The notes under the pieces were generated by a model, which saw only the letters and a program-made list of their open reading frames with translations, had not been told where the DNA came from and ran no database searches. A DNA stretch of 64,000 nt, taken from assembly GCF_030150155.1 (NCBI RefSeq), contig NZ_JASLGR010000040.1, positions 1-64,000 of the forward strand, given 5' to 3'. Source of the DNA: Nocardioides sp. Lineage in GTDB: Bacteria; Actinomycetota; Actinomycetes; Propionibacteriales; Nocardioidaceae. Position 1 is the stretch's first letter, and every line of letters starts with the position of its first letter. Made by a program: the position numbers and the translations under genes. Below, one piece after another: positions 25,584 to 34,063 of the stretch.

Positions 25584-26477
25584 ATGAAGGTCTCGCTGTG
25601 GCCCAACACCTCGAACCCGGTCGCCGACATCCTCAGCGAGGCGGCCTGGGCTGATGAGCAGGGCTGGCACGGCATCTGGATCGCCGACCACTACATGCCC
25701 AACACGGGCACGACCGAGCGGCTCGACGGCCCGATGAACGAGGCCTGGACGGTGCTGCCGGCAGTCGCGACCCGCACCCAGCGCGCCCAGATCGGGGTCC
25801 TGGTGGCGCCGACGACGGTGCACCACCCGGCGCTGCTGGCCAACCGCGCCGCGACCCTGGACCAGCTCAGTGGGGGCCGTTTCGTCCTCGGGCTGGGCGC
25901 GGGGTGGCAGATCAACGAGCACACGGCGTACGGCATCGACCTGCGCTCCCCCAAGGATCGGGTCGACCGGTTCGAGGAGGCGATCCAGATCGTGACGCTG
26001 CTGCTCACCGAGAAGCGGACCACGTTCACCGGCTCGCACTTCCAGATCGACGACGCTCCGTGTGAGCCGAAGCCGGTCCAGGAGCGGCTGCCGATCCTGG
26101 TCGGGACCGCCGGACCGCGGATGCTGCGGATCACTGCCCGGTACGCCGCCCAGTGGAACAGCTGGGGCACTCCCGAGGTCGCCGCGACGAAGCTCGAGGC
26201 GCTGCACGCCGCCTGCGAGAAGGTCGGCCGCGACCCGCAGACGCTGTGGAAGAGCACCAACATCATGCTCGACCTCGACGGTCGTCACCCGGCCCCGGCA
26301 GATCGGGTGCTGAGCGGATCGGCGGCCGAGCTGACCGATCGGATCGGCCGCTACGCCGAGCTCGGGTTCGACGAGTTCAACCTGCCCAGCTGGAACCTCG
26401 GCGCGAGCGTCACCGAGCGGATCGACGCACTCGCCGAGCTGCAGGAGACGGTGCTGGCCGCCGTCAGTGGGTCCTGA
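25584..26477 (+). CDS. LLM class (probably F420-dependent) oxidoreductase
   Basis: This 297-aa luciferase-like monooxygenase fold has GIWIADHYMP near 33, LLANRAATLDQLSGGRFVLG at about 88 and LPILVGTAGPRMLRITARYA at about 168. The pattern is that of F420-dependent reductases and dehydrogenases in actinobacteria, but FMN use cannot be excluded. It overlaps the end of a small convergent membrane-protein gene by 14 nt. A functional link to the divergent P450 is likely. Confidence 0.85.
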   Translation: MKVSLWPNTSNPVADILSEAAWADEQGWHGIWIADHYMPNTGTTERLDGPMNEAWTVLPAVATRTQRAQIGVLVAPTTVHHPALLANRAATLDQLSGGRFVLGLGAGWQINEHTAYGIDLRSPKDRVDRFEEAIQIVTLLLTEKRTTFTGSHFQIDDAPCEPKPVQERLPILVGTAGPRMLRITARYAAQWNSWGTPEVAATKLEALHAACEKVGRDPQTLWKSTNIMLDLDGRHPAPADRVLSGSAAELTDRIGRYAELGFDEFNLPSWNLGASVTERIDALAELQETVLAAVSGS

Positions 26478-26712
26478 GCCGGCCGACCACGAACGCCACC
26501 GCCCCCGCCAGGAGGCCGACCAGCATGCCCAGGATCGCCGAGGGCATCCCGACCTCGGCGACCGCGAACCAGGCGGTCGCGGGGTTGGCCCACAGGCCGA
26601 GGATCAGTCCGACCACGCCGCCGACGACCCCGAACGCGAGCATGAAGCCGACGACGAACCGCATCGGCACGGGAAGCACGCGCAGGTCGAGTTGCTCACG
26701 GAGGCCGGACAC
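26464..26712 (-). CDS. small two-helix membrane protein
   Basis: An 82-aa protein with two hydrophobic segments (FVVGFMLAFGVVGGVVGLIL and AILGMLVGLLAGAVAFVVGR) and short charged ends. I do not recognise a family. Its last 14 nt overlap the convergent LLM gene. It lies 49 nt after paiB on the same strand. Confidence 0.6.
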   Translation of the reverse strand: MSGLREQLDLRVLPVPMRFVVGFMLAFGVVGGVVGLILGLWANPATAWFAVAEVGMPSAILGMLVGLLAGAVAFVVGRLRTH

Positions 26713-26761
26713 CCTTCGATCATCCGCCGGTGGCGCTCAACCTGCAAGGGTCGGGCGCGGC

Positions 26762-27385
26762 TCACCCCGTCGTGGCGCCGCCCGTTGACCTCATCTGTGC
26801 CACCGCCGCGTCGTCGCCGCGCGCCTGGAGGCCAGCGAGGACCCCGGCCTGGTCGGCCGCCGAGCGGTTCTGGCTCCACTTCGCCTTCGCCTCGACGCCG
26901 GTGACCCTCAACTCGACACCGACGATGCCACGCAGATGCTGGTCGATGAAGTCGCCGGGAGCGTCGTCGACCGACCACGGGCACGCCTCGGCCGCCTCAT
27001 AGAGGTCGCTCAACGCCCGCACGTGCGCGTGCAGCCACGCGGCGTCCTCGATCAACGTCGCCATGCCGCGCAGGTGGACGGCGCTGTAGTTGAGGGTCGG
27101 CACCACCCGCCCATGCTCGGCCTTGGCCGGATAGAAGCTCGGCGAGACGTACGCCTCGGCGCCGCTGATCACCGCCAACGCGTGACTGCCGGCGCCGATC
27201 GCCGCGACCTGCGGATTGGGGCGGGCCAAGTGCATTCGCACCGTGTCGCCCTCCCAGACGAACGGCAGCCGCGTCGCCCACGGGACCCCGTCAGCCCCGG
27301 CGGTGATCAACTCCAGCGAGCCCGCCGCGGCGGCGAAGGAGCGGACCTCGGCAGGGTCCATGACGAAGGGGCGTGGAAGATACAT
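26762..27385 (-). CDS. paiB: PaiB-type FMN-binding protein
   Basis: The 207-aa protein shows the PaiB pattern: MYLPRPFVMDPAEVRSFA, then WATRLPFVWEG, SPSFYPAKAEHGRVVPTLNY (about 80-100) and VGVELRVTGVEAKAKWSQNRS. PaiB is a flavin-split-barrel protein described in Bacillus as a repressor of sporulation and protease genes; in other phyla its role is unproven. It stands 63 nt downstream of the transglycosylase on the same strand. Confidence 0.88.
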   Translation of the reverse strand: MYLPRPFVMDPAEVRSFAAAAGSLELITAGADGVPWATRLPFVWEGDTVRMHLARPNPQVAAIGAGSHALAVISGAEAYVSPSFYPAKAEHGRVVPTLNYSAVHLRGMATLIEDAAWLHAHVRALSDLYEAAEACPWSVDDAPGDFIDQHLRGIVGVELRVTGVEAKAKWSQNRSAADQAGVLAGLQARGDDAAVAQMRSTGGATTG

Positions 27386-27448
27386 CGCACCCCACTCTGC
27401 TGGCCGGGCCGGTGTGCTTCAAGCCGTTTACGTCGGCCCGAGCCGGGC

Positions 27449-28846
27449 TCAGGCGGTGTACGCCGAGAGCCCGTCGATCGTCCCCGCCAGGCTCTTCAGG
27501 TAGTCCTGGAGCCCCGCCTCGACGTCGGCCTTGGTCTTCCCGTCGAACTTCGTCGTGCAGGCCGAGACCGCAGCGGTGGCCGCGTCGGCGGTCGACCCCG
27601 GGAACGCCTTCGCGACGGCGTCGGTGCACAGCGTGGTGAGCTCGGCCGAGGTCAGCGCGGGCGCGGTGGTCGGGTCCGTCGAGGGCGTCGTGGTCGCATC
27701 GGTGGTGGGGTCCGTCGTCGGGTCCGTGGTCGGGCCGGTCGTCGGGTCCGTGGCGGGATCGGTCGTCGGATCCGTGGTCGGGTCCGTCGTCGGGTCGGTG
27801 CTCGGCTTCGTCCCCGTGGAGCCGGTCGAGCCCGTCGAGCCGGTGGTGGTCGAGGCAGGGGTGAGCGTCTTGATCTTGTGCCCGGCGGAGCTGTTGTCGC
27901 GCAGGCCCTTCTTCCGCGAGGTGGTCGTCGACTCCTCCTCGACAGCCGCGGCCGTGGCGACGGCACGCACACTGGTGCCGAGGCTGACGCCGACGTACGC
28001 CGTGGGCACGTAGGCCGCCGTCGACGCGTAGCCGGTCTGGTACGTCGACGCGGCAGCCATCACCGAGTCGGCGTACGACGACGAGTGGTTGTAGCGCAGC
28101 AGTGCGGCGCTCTGGCCAGCCGCGGTGGAGAGGTCCTCACCCCCGGCGCACAGGTAGACCGCCGCGGCGAGCGAGGCGTCGTCGATGTCCTGCGGGTTGC
28201 GTACGCCGTCACCGTCACCGTCGACGCCGACGGTGGCCCAGGTGGAGGGCAGGAACTGCATCGGGCCGACGGCGTGGTCGACGCTCGCGTCACCGTCGAG
28301 GGTGCCGCCGTCGGTGTCGGCGACCACGGAGGTGCCGTTGGTGCCGTCGAGCGCGGGGCCGATGATGGCCGGCGAGGCGATGCCGTTGGTGCCGAGCGTG
28401 GAGCCGCCCGATCGTCCGTGGTTGGACTCGATCTTGCCGACCGCCGCGAGCAGCGACCAGTCCAGGTGGCACGACGTCGAGGCGCTGTTGATCACCGACG
28501 CGGCCCGCTGGTAGGCCGCCTGGGCGACGCTCGGGATGTCGGACCAGGCCGAGGCGGCGGAGGCGACCTTGACCGCCGTGCCGACGCTGGGCGTCCAGAC
28601 GCTGGCGGGCGCCTCGTCGGTGCCACTGACCTGCAGCGCGGGGGCCTCGAGCGCGGACGTGGTCGGCTCCGAGGAGGCGCTGGCGCTCGCGCTCGGCGTG
28701 GTCGAGGCGGCGACGGGACTCGTCGTCGAGCGGTGGGACGCGTGCACCACGCCCGTCAGGCACAACGCAGCGACAGGCACCGCGGTGAGGATCTTCGGCA
28801 CCAGGCCGAACTCGGTTGTGGGCTGGTGACCAGGGCCGAGAGACAT
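27449..28846 (-). CDS. secreted lytic transglycosylase with Pro-Thr-Asp repeat linker
   Basis: The 465-aa protein begins with a signal sequence or anchor (LVPKILTAVPVAALCLTGVV), a Ser/Ala-rich stretch, then an SLT/MltB-like domain: LAAVGKIESNHGR with catalytic Glu140, GPMQFLPSTWATVG, and DIDDASLAAAVYLC with CHLDW giving a Cys pair. After it comes a linker of PTTD/PATD repeats (about 345-400), then about 90 residues with two Cys that resemble nothing I know. It would cleave peptidoglycan outside the cell. ATG 28846 is preferred to an upstream in-frame start because the signal follows it directly. Confidence 0.87.
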   Translation of the reverse strand: MSLGPGHQPTTEFGLVPKILTAVPVAALCLTGVVHASHRSTTSPVAASTTPSASASASSEPTTSALEAPALQVSGTDEAPASVWTPSVGTAVKVASAASAWSDIPSVAQAAYQRAASVINSASTSCHLDWSLLAAVGKIESNHGRSGGSTLGTNGIASPAIIGPALDGTNGTSVVADTDGGTLDGDASVDHAVGPMQFLPSTWATVGVDGDGDGVRNPQDIDDASLAAAVYLCAGGEDLSTAAGQSAALLRYNHSSSYADSVMAAASTYQTGYASTAAYVPTAYVGVSLGTSVRAVATAAAVEEESTTTSRKKGLRDNSSAGHKIKTLTPASTTTGSTGSTGSTGTKPSTDPTTDPTTDPTTDPATDPTTGPTTDPTTDPTTDATTTPSTDPTTAPALTSAELTTLCTDAVAKAFPGSTADAATAAVSACTTKFDGKTKADVEAGLQDYLKSLAGTIDGLSAYTA

Positions 28847-28988
28847 GACAGGACTCGCTTCGCAGGGACGCGCGGACGGTGCCGCAGAACAACCAGACCA
28901 ACGTAAGCCCATCCACCTGACAGCGGGATGAACTCCGGCCAAATGCCCCCTAACAGTGATGACCCCCGGGCGTGATTACTCACACGCA

Positions 28989-29003
28989 TGCCAAATTTCG
29001 GCA
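28989..29003. promoter_or_regulatory. near-palindrome upstream of the catabolic promoter
   Basis: TGCCAAATTTCGGCA is a 15-bp near-perfect palindrome 24 bp before the -35 box at 29028. The position suits an activator. Confidence 0.4.
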
Positions 29004-29027
29004 TCACTGTCCGCCGTGTTCGTTCTC

Positions 29028-29057
29028 TTGACACTGTGTAAATGTTCTGGCTACTGT
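29028..29057 (+). promoter_or_regulatory. promoter of the phosphotriesterase-like operon
   Basis: TTGACA (29028-29033), 18 nt, TACTGT (29052-29057). It is the best sigma-70-like promoter in the window and is 54 nt before the first gene. Confidence 0.65.
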
Positions 29058-29111
29058 GACCGCCACCACAAGGTGCTCTGCACCACATTTCCCGGGACAC
29101 ATGAGGGAGCT

Positions 29112-30107
29112 ATGACCGACAACATCAGCGCCAACACCACCGTGAACACGGTGCTGGGCGCCATCGACGCCGCCGATCTCGGCGTCGTCGCCGTGCACGA
29201 AACCCTTCGCTCGGTCGTCCCGGGCGCGGAGTACGCCTACGACATCACCATCGATCGCGCCGAGGTCTTCGAGACGCTGGCGACGAAGCTGCGCGCCTTC
29301 AAGGCCGCGGGCGGCTCGACCCTCGTCGACGCCGCCGGGATGTTCCACGGCCGCGACGTACGGATGTACGAGGCGCTCTCACGCGCCACCGGCGTCCACA
29401 TCGTCGCCTCCACCGGCCAGGGCCCCGAGGCCATGCTGGGCGGCTACTTCCTCACCCCGCAGACCAACCCGCCCACCCCGTGGCCCGCCGAGAAGTGGAC
29501 CGCGATGTTCACCGGCGAGCTGGTCGAGGGCATGGTCGTCCCCCGCGTCGAGCGCCGTGGCGTGGCCGGACTGGTCGCCACCACCGCGACCCGCGAGGGC
29601 CTGACCAGCAACGACGAGTCGATCTTCCGCGGCGCCGGCCGAGCAGCAGTCGCCACCGGCGTCGCGGTCTCCATCCGGTACGGCGCTGACGCGCTGTCCG
29701 ACCTCGCCGTCGTCACCTCGGAGGGGCTGTCGGCCGACCGCGTCGTCGTCGGTGGCCTCGACCGCGCCGACGCCACCGGGGTCGCCGCCCAGGTCGCCGC
29801 AGCCGGCGCCTACGTCGGGATCGACCACGTCGGCACCGAGTCCGAGGGCTACCTCAGCGACGCCGACCGGGTCGCCCTGGTCCGCGAGCTGATCGCCGCC
29901 GGCCACACCGACCGGATCCTGCTCTCGGCCAGCACGGCCGGGGTCTCCTTCGGCGAGCCCGACGACGCCGCCCGCACCCGGATCGGCTTCGACCACCTGC
30001 TGACCACCTTCGTCCCGGCCCTCACGGCCGCGGGCGTGAGCGAGGAGGACGTCCAGCAGATCCTCGTCGCGAACCCGGCTGCCCTGCTGAGCGTGAAGGG
30101 GAACTGA
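29112..30107 (+). CDS. phosphotriesterase-like protein lacking most metal ligands (pseudoenzyme)
   Basis: This 331-aa protein aligns end to end with the next gene and keeps the family start (NTVLGAIDAADLGVVAVHE). Five of the six binuclear metal ligands are changed. The HxH second His is Thr31, the carbamylated Lys position is Ala156, the two barrel His are Arg189 and Gly215, and the last Asp is Ser274; only His29 remains. It cannot hold the usual metal pair. The frame is intact and the 2-nt gap to the active paralogue implies co-production, so a regulatory or structural subunit is likely. GAGGGAG precedes the ATG. Confidence 0.8.
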   Translation: MTDNISANTTVNTVLGAIDAADLGVVAVHETLRSVVPGAEYAYDITIDRAEVFETLATKLRAFKAAGGSTLVDAAGMFHGRDVRMYEALSRATGVHIVASTGQGPEAMLGGYFLTPQTNPPTPWPAEKWTAMFTGELVEGMVVPRVERRGVAGLVATTATREGLTSNDESIFRGAGRAAVATGVAVSIRYGADALSDLAVVTSEGLSADRVVVGGLDRADATGVAAQVAAAGAYVGIDHVGTESEGYLSDADRVALVRELIAAGHTDRILLSASTAGVSFGEPDDAARTRIGFDHLLTTFVPALTAAGVSEEDVQQILVANPAALLSVKGN

Positions 30108-30109
30108 CC

Positions 30110-31075
30110 ATGACGCACGTGAACACCGTCCTCGGCACCGTCCCGACCGAGGAGCTCGGCTTCGTCGCCGTCCACGAGCACATCGGCTACGGCATGCCCG
30201 GATCCGAGCTCGACACCCAGTGGTGGAAGACCCCGGAGCAGCGCTACGAGGAGACCGTCCCGAAGCTGCGCACGTTCCACAACAACTGCCAGCCCTGGGG
30301 CGCGGCGACGTACGTCGAGGCCACCGGCATCTGCAACGGCCGCGACATCAACTACTACCAGTCGCTGTCGGAGAAGACCGGCGTCAACATCATCGCCTCC
30401 ACCGGCTTCGTGGGGGGCGACACCGCGCTGCCGTTCTTCGAGCGCGCCACGGTCGACTACCTCTACCGCCAGTTCGTGCACGAGATCACCGTCGGGATCG
30501 GCAACACCGGCGGCAAGGCCGGCATCATCAAGGTCGGCGTCTCGCGCGGCTTCATGATGAAGGAGCTCGACCTGCGGATCTACCGGGCCGCCGCCCGCGC
30601 CGCCGTCGAGACCGGCGTCCCGATCTTCACCCACCTCGCGGTCAACGCCGAGCCCGCCGTGGAGATCTTCAACGAGGAGGGCCTCCCCCTCGACCGCGTC
30701 CTCTTCGGTCACGCCGACGACGGCGTCTCCCAGGGCAAGGTCCGCCAGGAGTGGATCGCCGACCAGGGTGGCCGGATCGGCTTCGACACCTTCGGCTACG
30801 ACCTCGAGCTCCCCGACCCGCCGTTCTGGGGCCGGCACAAGAAGGACCGGCTCAACCACCTGCTCTCCTTCATCGAGGCCGGTTACCTCGACCAGGTCCT
30901 CGCCTCGGCCGACGCGAACTGCTCGCCGCTGGGCTGGCCCGGGGTCAAGGGCCACACCGTGAACTACCTGTTCGAGACGCTCCTGCCCGACCTCAAGGCC
31001 GCAGGCGTCGACGACTCGGTCGTCGACAAGATCTTCGTCGAGAACGCCGCCGACTTCCTCACCATCAAGAACTGA
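30110..31075 (+). CDS. phosphotriesterase-family metal hydrolase, intact active site
   Basis: The 321-aa TIM-barrel amidohydrolase keeps every metal ligand: VHEH (His22, His24), Lys141 in AGIIKVG (carbamylated bridge), His175 in IFTHLAVN, His201 in LFGHADD and Asp268 in LASADAN. Enzymes of this family hydrolyse lactones, esters or organophosphates; natural ones are mostly lactonases. Its pairing with a degenerate copy suggests a heteromer. Operon context (oxygenase plus three more hydrolases) points to ring or ester opening in a catabolic route. Confidence 0.88.
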   Translation: MTHVNTVLGTVPTEELGFVAVHEHIGYGMPGSELDTQWWKTPEQRYEETVPKLRTFHNNCQPWGAATYVEATGICNGRDINYYQSLSEKTGVNIIASTGFVGGDTALPFFERATVDYLYRQFVHEITVGIGNTGGKAGIIKVGVSRGFMMKELDLRIYRAAARAAVETGVPIFTHLAVNAEPAVEIFNEEGLPLDRVLFGHADDGVSQGKVRQEWIADQGGRIGFDTFGYDLELPDPPFWGRHKKDRLNHLLSFIEAGYLDQVLASADANCSPLGWPGVKGHTVNYLFETLLPDLKAAGVDDSVVDKIFVENAADFLTIKN

Positions 31076-31083
31076 GACACATC

Positions 31084-32199
31084 ATGGACATCACCAACCT
31101 CAACATCGCCATCGTCGGGGCGGGCTACGCCGGTGCTGCGGCCGCCAAGGCCCTGAGCAACCTGGGCGCCAACGTCACCGTCTACGAGCAGGCCTCCCAG
31201 GTCCGCGAGGTCGGCGCCGGCATCGGCCTGCGCCCCTCCTCCATGAACCAGTTCAACCAGTGGGGCATCGGCGACGCGATCAAGGCCGTCACCTCCCCCT
31301 CCAACGCCTTCGAGATCCTCACCGCCGAGTGCCACCGGATCGCCGTCGAGGAGTGGCCCGAGAAGGAGGCGTACGGCGAGACCACCAACTTCATCCACCG
31401 TGGCGACTTCATCGAGGCGCTGCTCAGCGTCCTGCCCGAGGGCATGGTCAAGCTCGGCCACAAGCTGGAGTCCCTGGTCGAGGGCGACGACGGCGTGACC
31501 CTGACGTTCACCAACGGCGAGACCGCCACCGCCGACCTGGTCGTCGGTGCCGACGGGATCAACTCCGTCGTGCGCAACAAGCTCTTCAGCACCGCCGCCC
31601 CGGTCTTCGCCGGTGAGCACGCCTACCGGGTCGTGATCGACGCCGACCAGACCTTCGACATGGTCGCCGACGGCAACCTGCGGATGTACATCGGTCGCGG
31701 CACGAAGGTCTACCTGCTGCCGCTGCTGCACCGCAACCAGGTCTCCTTCGACATCACCGCCCTCAGCGCCGACAGCACCTGGGCCCCCCAGGTCACGCTG
31801 GCCGACGTACTCAAGACCGTCGAGGGCTTCGACGAGCGGATCGTGAAGATCACCGAGGGCCTCGACATGGCCCAGGTCAACGTCCGCGCCGTCTACGACA
31901 TCGACCCGGTGGAGAACTGGAACACCGACGCCGTCGTGCTGATCGGCGACGCCGCCCACGCGATGTGCCACCACCAGGGCCAGGGCGCCAACTCCGCGAT
32001 CCTCGACGCCGGTGCGCTGGCCGACGCCCTCGCCGCCGGCCCGACCGTCGCCGAGGGCCTGGCCGCCTACAAGGCCGCCCGCAAGCCGATCACCGACGAG
32101 CTGCAGCGGATCTCGCGCCACGGCTGGACCGACGACGAGCTCGACGACGTCTTCCCGGGCCAGAAGCCGGGCCAGATCGCCGCCACCATCGAGGCCTGA
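31084..32199 (+). CDS. FAD-dependent monooxygenase (salicylate hydroxylase-like)
   Basis: The 371-aa group A flavoprotein has IAIVGAGYAGAAAAKALSNL (FAD ADP), the DG motif in VVGADGINSVVRNKL (about 160) and the GD motif LIGDAAHAMCHHQGQGANSA (about 288-307). CHHQGQGANSA in place of the commoner PxxGQGxxQA is distinctive. It would hydroxylate an aromatic or heteroaromatic acid with NAD(P)H and oxygen. It lies 8 nt downstream of the phosphotriesterase gene and 2 nt upstream of the esterase. Confidence 0.88.
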   Translation: MDITNLNIAIVGAGYAGAAAAKALSNLGANVTVYEQASQVREVGAGIGLRPSSMNQFNQWGIGDAIKAVTSPSNAFEILTAECHRIAVEEWPEKEAYGETTNFIHRGDFIEALLSVLPEGMVKLGHKLESLVEGDDGVTLTFTNGETATADLVVGADGINSVVRNKLFSTAAPVFAGEHAYRVVIDADQTFDMVADGNLRMYIGRGTKVYLLPLLHRNQVSFDITALSADSTWAPQVTLADVLKTVEGFDERIVKITEGLDMAQVNVRAVYDIDPVENWNTDAVVLIGDAAHAMCHHQGQGANSAILDAGALADALAAGPTVAEGLAAYKAARKPITDELQRISRHGWTDDELDDVFPGQKPGQIAATIEA

Positions 32200-32201
32200 C
32201 G

Positions 32202-33104
32202 ATGGCCCTGCACCCCGAGATCGCGAAGATCGTCGCGAACCTCCCCCACCCCGAGGGTCCGCTCGACCCGGTCGCGATGCGCGCCGGCGACGAGGCCCAC
32301 GTCGCACCCCTGGCCGAGCGGCTCCCGCTGTACTCGGTCGAGGACACCACGATCGCCGGCGTCCCGGTCCGCGTCTACGCGGCGTCGGCCCAGACCGAGG
32401 GGACGCTGGTCTACTTCCACGGCGGCGCCTTCTTCCTGGGCAGCCTCGAGACCCACGACCACGTCGCCCGGTCGCTGGCCGCGGCGACGGGTCGCCGGGT
32501 GGTCTCGGTCGGCTACCGACTGGCTCCCGAGCACGCCTTCCCCGCCGGGCTGACCGACTGCTTCGACGTGACCGCGGCCCTGCTGGCCGAGGGCCCCGTC
32601 GCGATCGCCGGTGACAGCTCGGGCGGCACGTTCGTGGCCGCCGTGGCCGGGATGGTCAAGGACGCCGGTCTGGAGGGGCTGACCCACCAGGTCCTCTACT
32701 ACCCCTCGCTCGACCTCGACTTCGACGAGACCCGCTACCCGTCGATGGTGGAGAACGCCGTCGGGTACGGCCTGGAGACCGCGGGGCTGAAGCCGTTCAA
32801 CGCGTTCTACCTCGACTCCGGCGCCGACCCGGCCGACCCGCGGGTCTCGCCGATCAAGCGGGCCGACCTGACCGGTCTCGCTGCCGCACTCATCCTCACC
32901 GGGGAGCACGACCCGATGCGCGACGAGGCCGAGCTCTACGGCAGACACCTGGCCGAGGCCGGCGTACCGACAACCGTCACCCGGTACGCCGGGGCCGGGC
33001 ACGGGTTCGTGCAGCACTTCGGCTGGATCCCGGAGTACGGCCGTGCCTTCGCCGAGACCGCAGCGTTCCTGCGCGGCGAGCAGATCGAGGACGGGGACGC
33101 CTGA
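32202..33104 (+). CDS. alpha/beta hydrolase, HSL-type esterase
   Basis: The 300-aa enzyme has the HSL oxyanion motif YFHGGAFFLG, the nucleophile in GDSSGG (about 140), Asp in LTGEHDPMRDE and His in AGAGHGFVQ. It hydrolyses short acyl esters. It starts 2 nt after the monooxygenase stop and its stop overlaps the next start (TGATG). Confidence 0.9.
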   Translation: MALHPEIAKIVANLPHPEGPLDPVAMRAGDEAHVAPLAERLPLYSVEDTTIAGVPVRVYAASAQTEGTLVYFHGGAFFLGSLETHDHVARSLAAATGRRVVSVGYRLAPEHAFPAGLTDCFDVTAALLAEGPVAIAGDSSGGTFVAAVAGMVKDAGLEGLTHQVLYYPSLDLDFDETRYPSMVENAVGYGLETAGLKPFNAFYLDSGADPADPRVSPIKRADLTGLAAALILTGEHDPMRDEAELYGRHLAEAGVPTTVTRYAGAGHGFVQHFGWIPEYGRAFAETAAFLRGEQIEDGDA

Positions 33105-34051
33105 TGGCCACCCCGACGGCGGTCCACCCGCTGTTCTCCCCGTGGGGCCGCTTCGGCCTGTTCAGCTTCTACATCGACGCCGAGCAGCCGGCGATCGTCG
33201 ACACCGGGATCAACACCTCCCCGGAGTCGATGAAGGCCGAGCTCGCTGCGATGGGACGCGACATCGCCGACGTCCGCTGGATCCTGCTCACCCACGGGCA
33301 CATCGACCACGTCGGCGGCGCTGTCGCGCTGTGGGAGATGACCGGCCGCCAGGCCCAGGTCGTCATCCACGCTGATGACGCCGAGATGCTGCGCTCGCGC
33401 CAGGCCCACGTCGATGAGTACGTCGCCGGGCGTGGCCGGTTCATCGACGACCCCGAGGGCGCCGCCAAGGTCGCCGCTGCGGGTCAGGCCGTGATCTCCG
33501 GCGAGATGGAGCCGACCATGACCGTCACCGGCGGCGAGGTCCTCGACCTCGGTGCCGGGGTCAGCGTCACCGTGCACCACATCCCCGGTCACACCCCGGG
33601 CTCGGTGGCCTATGTCCTGACCTCGGAAGGGACCGACCAGAACGACGTCTTCACCGGCGACGCGGTCCAGATCCACGGTGCCGCCAACGGCTTCCCGGGG
33701 TACACCGACCCCGAGGCCTACCGCACCTCCCTGGCCCACCTGCGCGACGAGGTGAAGCCGAACCGGCTCTTCCTCGGCCACCCCTACCGCTACGCCGGCG
33801 CTGAGCCGACCGGGGTCGAGCTCGACGCCACCGCTGCCGCTGCCGCACTCCAGGGCTCGATCGACATCGAGGCGGGCATCGCGGCCGCGGCACACGAGTG
33901 CCTGTGCTCCGGGCTGACGGCCGGCACGTCGGCGTACGCGCCCTTCGAGGGCGTCGCCGAGGCAACCGGCTACACCGGTGATCCGACGCTGGAGCCCTCC
34001 CCGTTCTTCACCTCGATGAACGGCTACGCGACCCACTTCACGAACTCCTGA
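33104..34051 (+). CDS. metallo-beta-lactamase-fold hydrolase
   Basis: The 315-aa protein contains THGHIDHVGG (HxHxDH, about 64-72), HHIPGHTPGSVAY (about 162) and FTGDAVQIHG (about 185), so the dizinc site is complete. The C-terminal third is longer than in minimal members and may form a lid. Relatives include lactonases and thioesterases. It overlaps the esterase gene by 1 nt and is 12 nt from the CocE-like gene. Confidence 0.88.
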   Translation: MATPTAVHPLFSPWGRFGLFSFYIDAEQPAIVDTGINTSPESMKAELAAMGRDIADVRWILLTHGHIDHVGGAVALWEMTGRQAQVVIHADDAEMLRSRQAHVDEYVAGRGRFIDDPEGAAKVAAAGQAVISGEMEPTMTVTGGEVLDLGAGVSVTVHHIPGHTPGSVAYVLTSEGTDQNDVFTGDAVQIHGAANGFPGYTDPEAYRTSLAHLRDEVKPNRLFLGHPYRYAGAEPTGVELDATAAAAALQGSIDIEAGIAAAAHECLCSGLTAGTSAYAPFEGVAEATGYTGDPTLEPSPFFTSMNGYATHFTNS

Positions 34052-34063
34052 GGACGAGGTTCC

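Noticed and set aside
27650..27830. Intergenic-type tandem repeat of about 12 bp.
   Set aside because: It is inside the transglycosylase coding sequence and encodes the PTTD linker.
26936..28906. A 656-codon plus-strand frame antisense to the PaiB and transglycosylase genes.
   Set aside because: Arg/Gly-rich with no domain; opposite genes are well supported.
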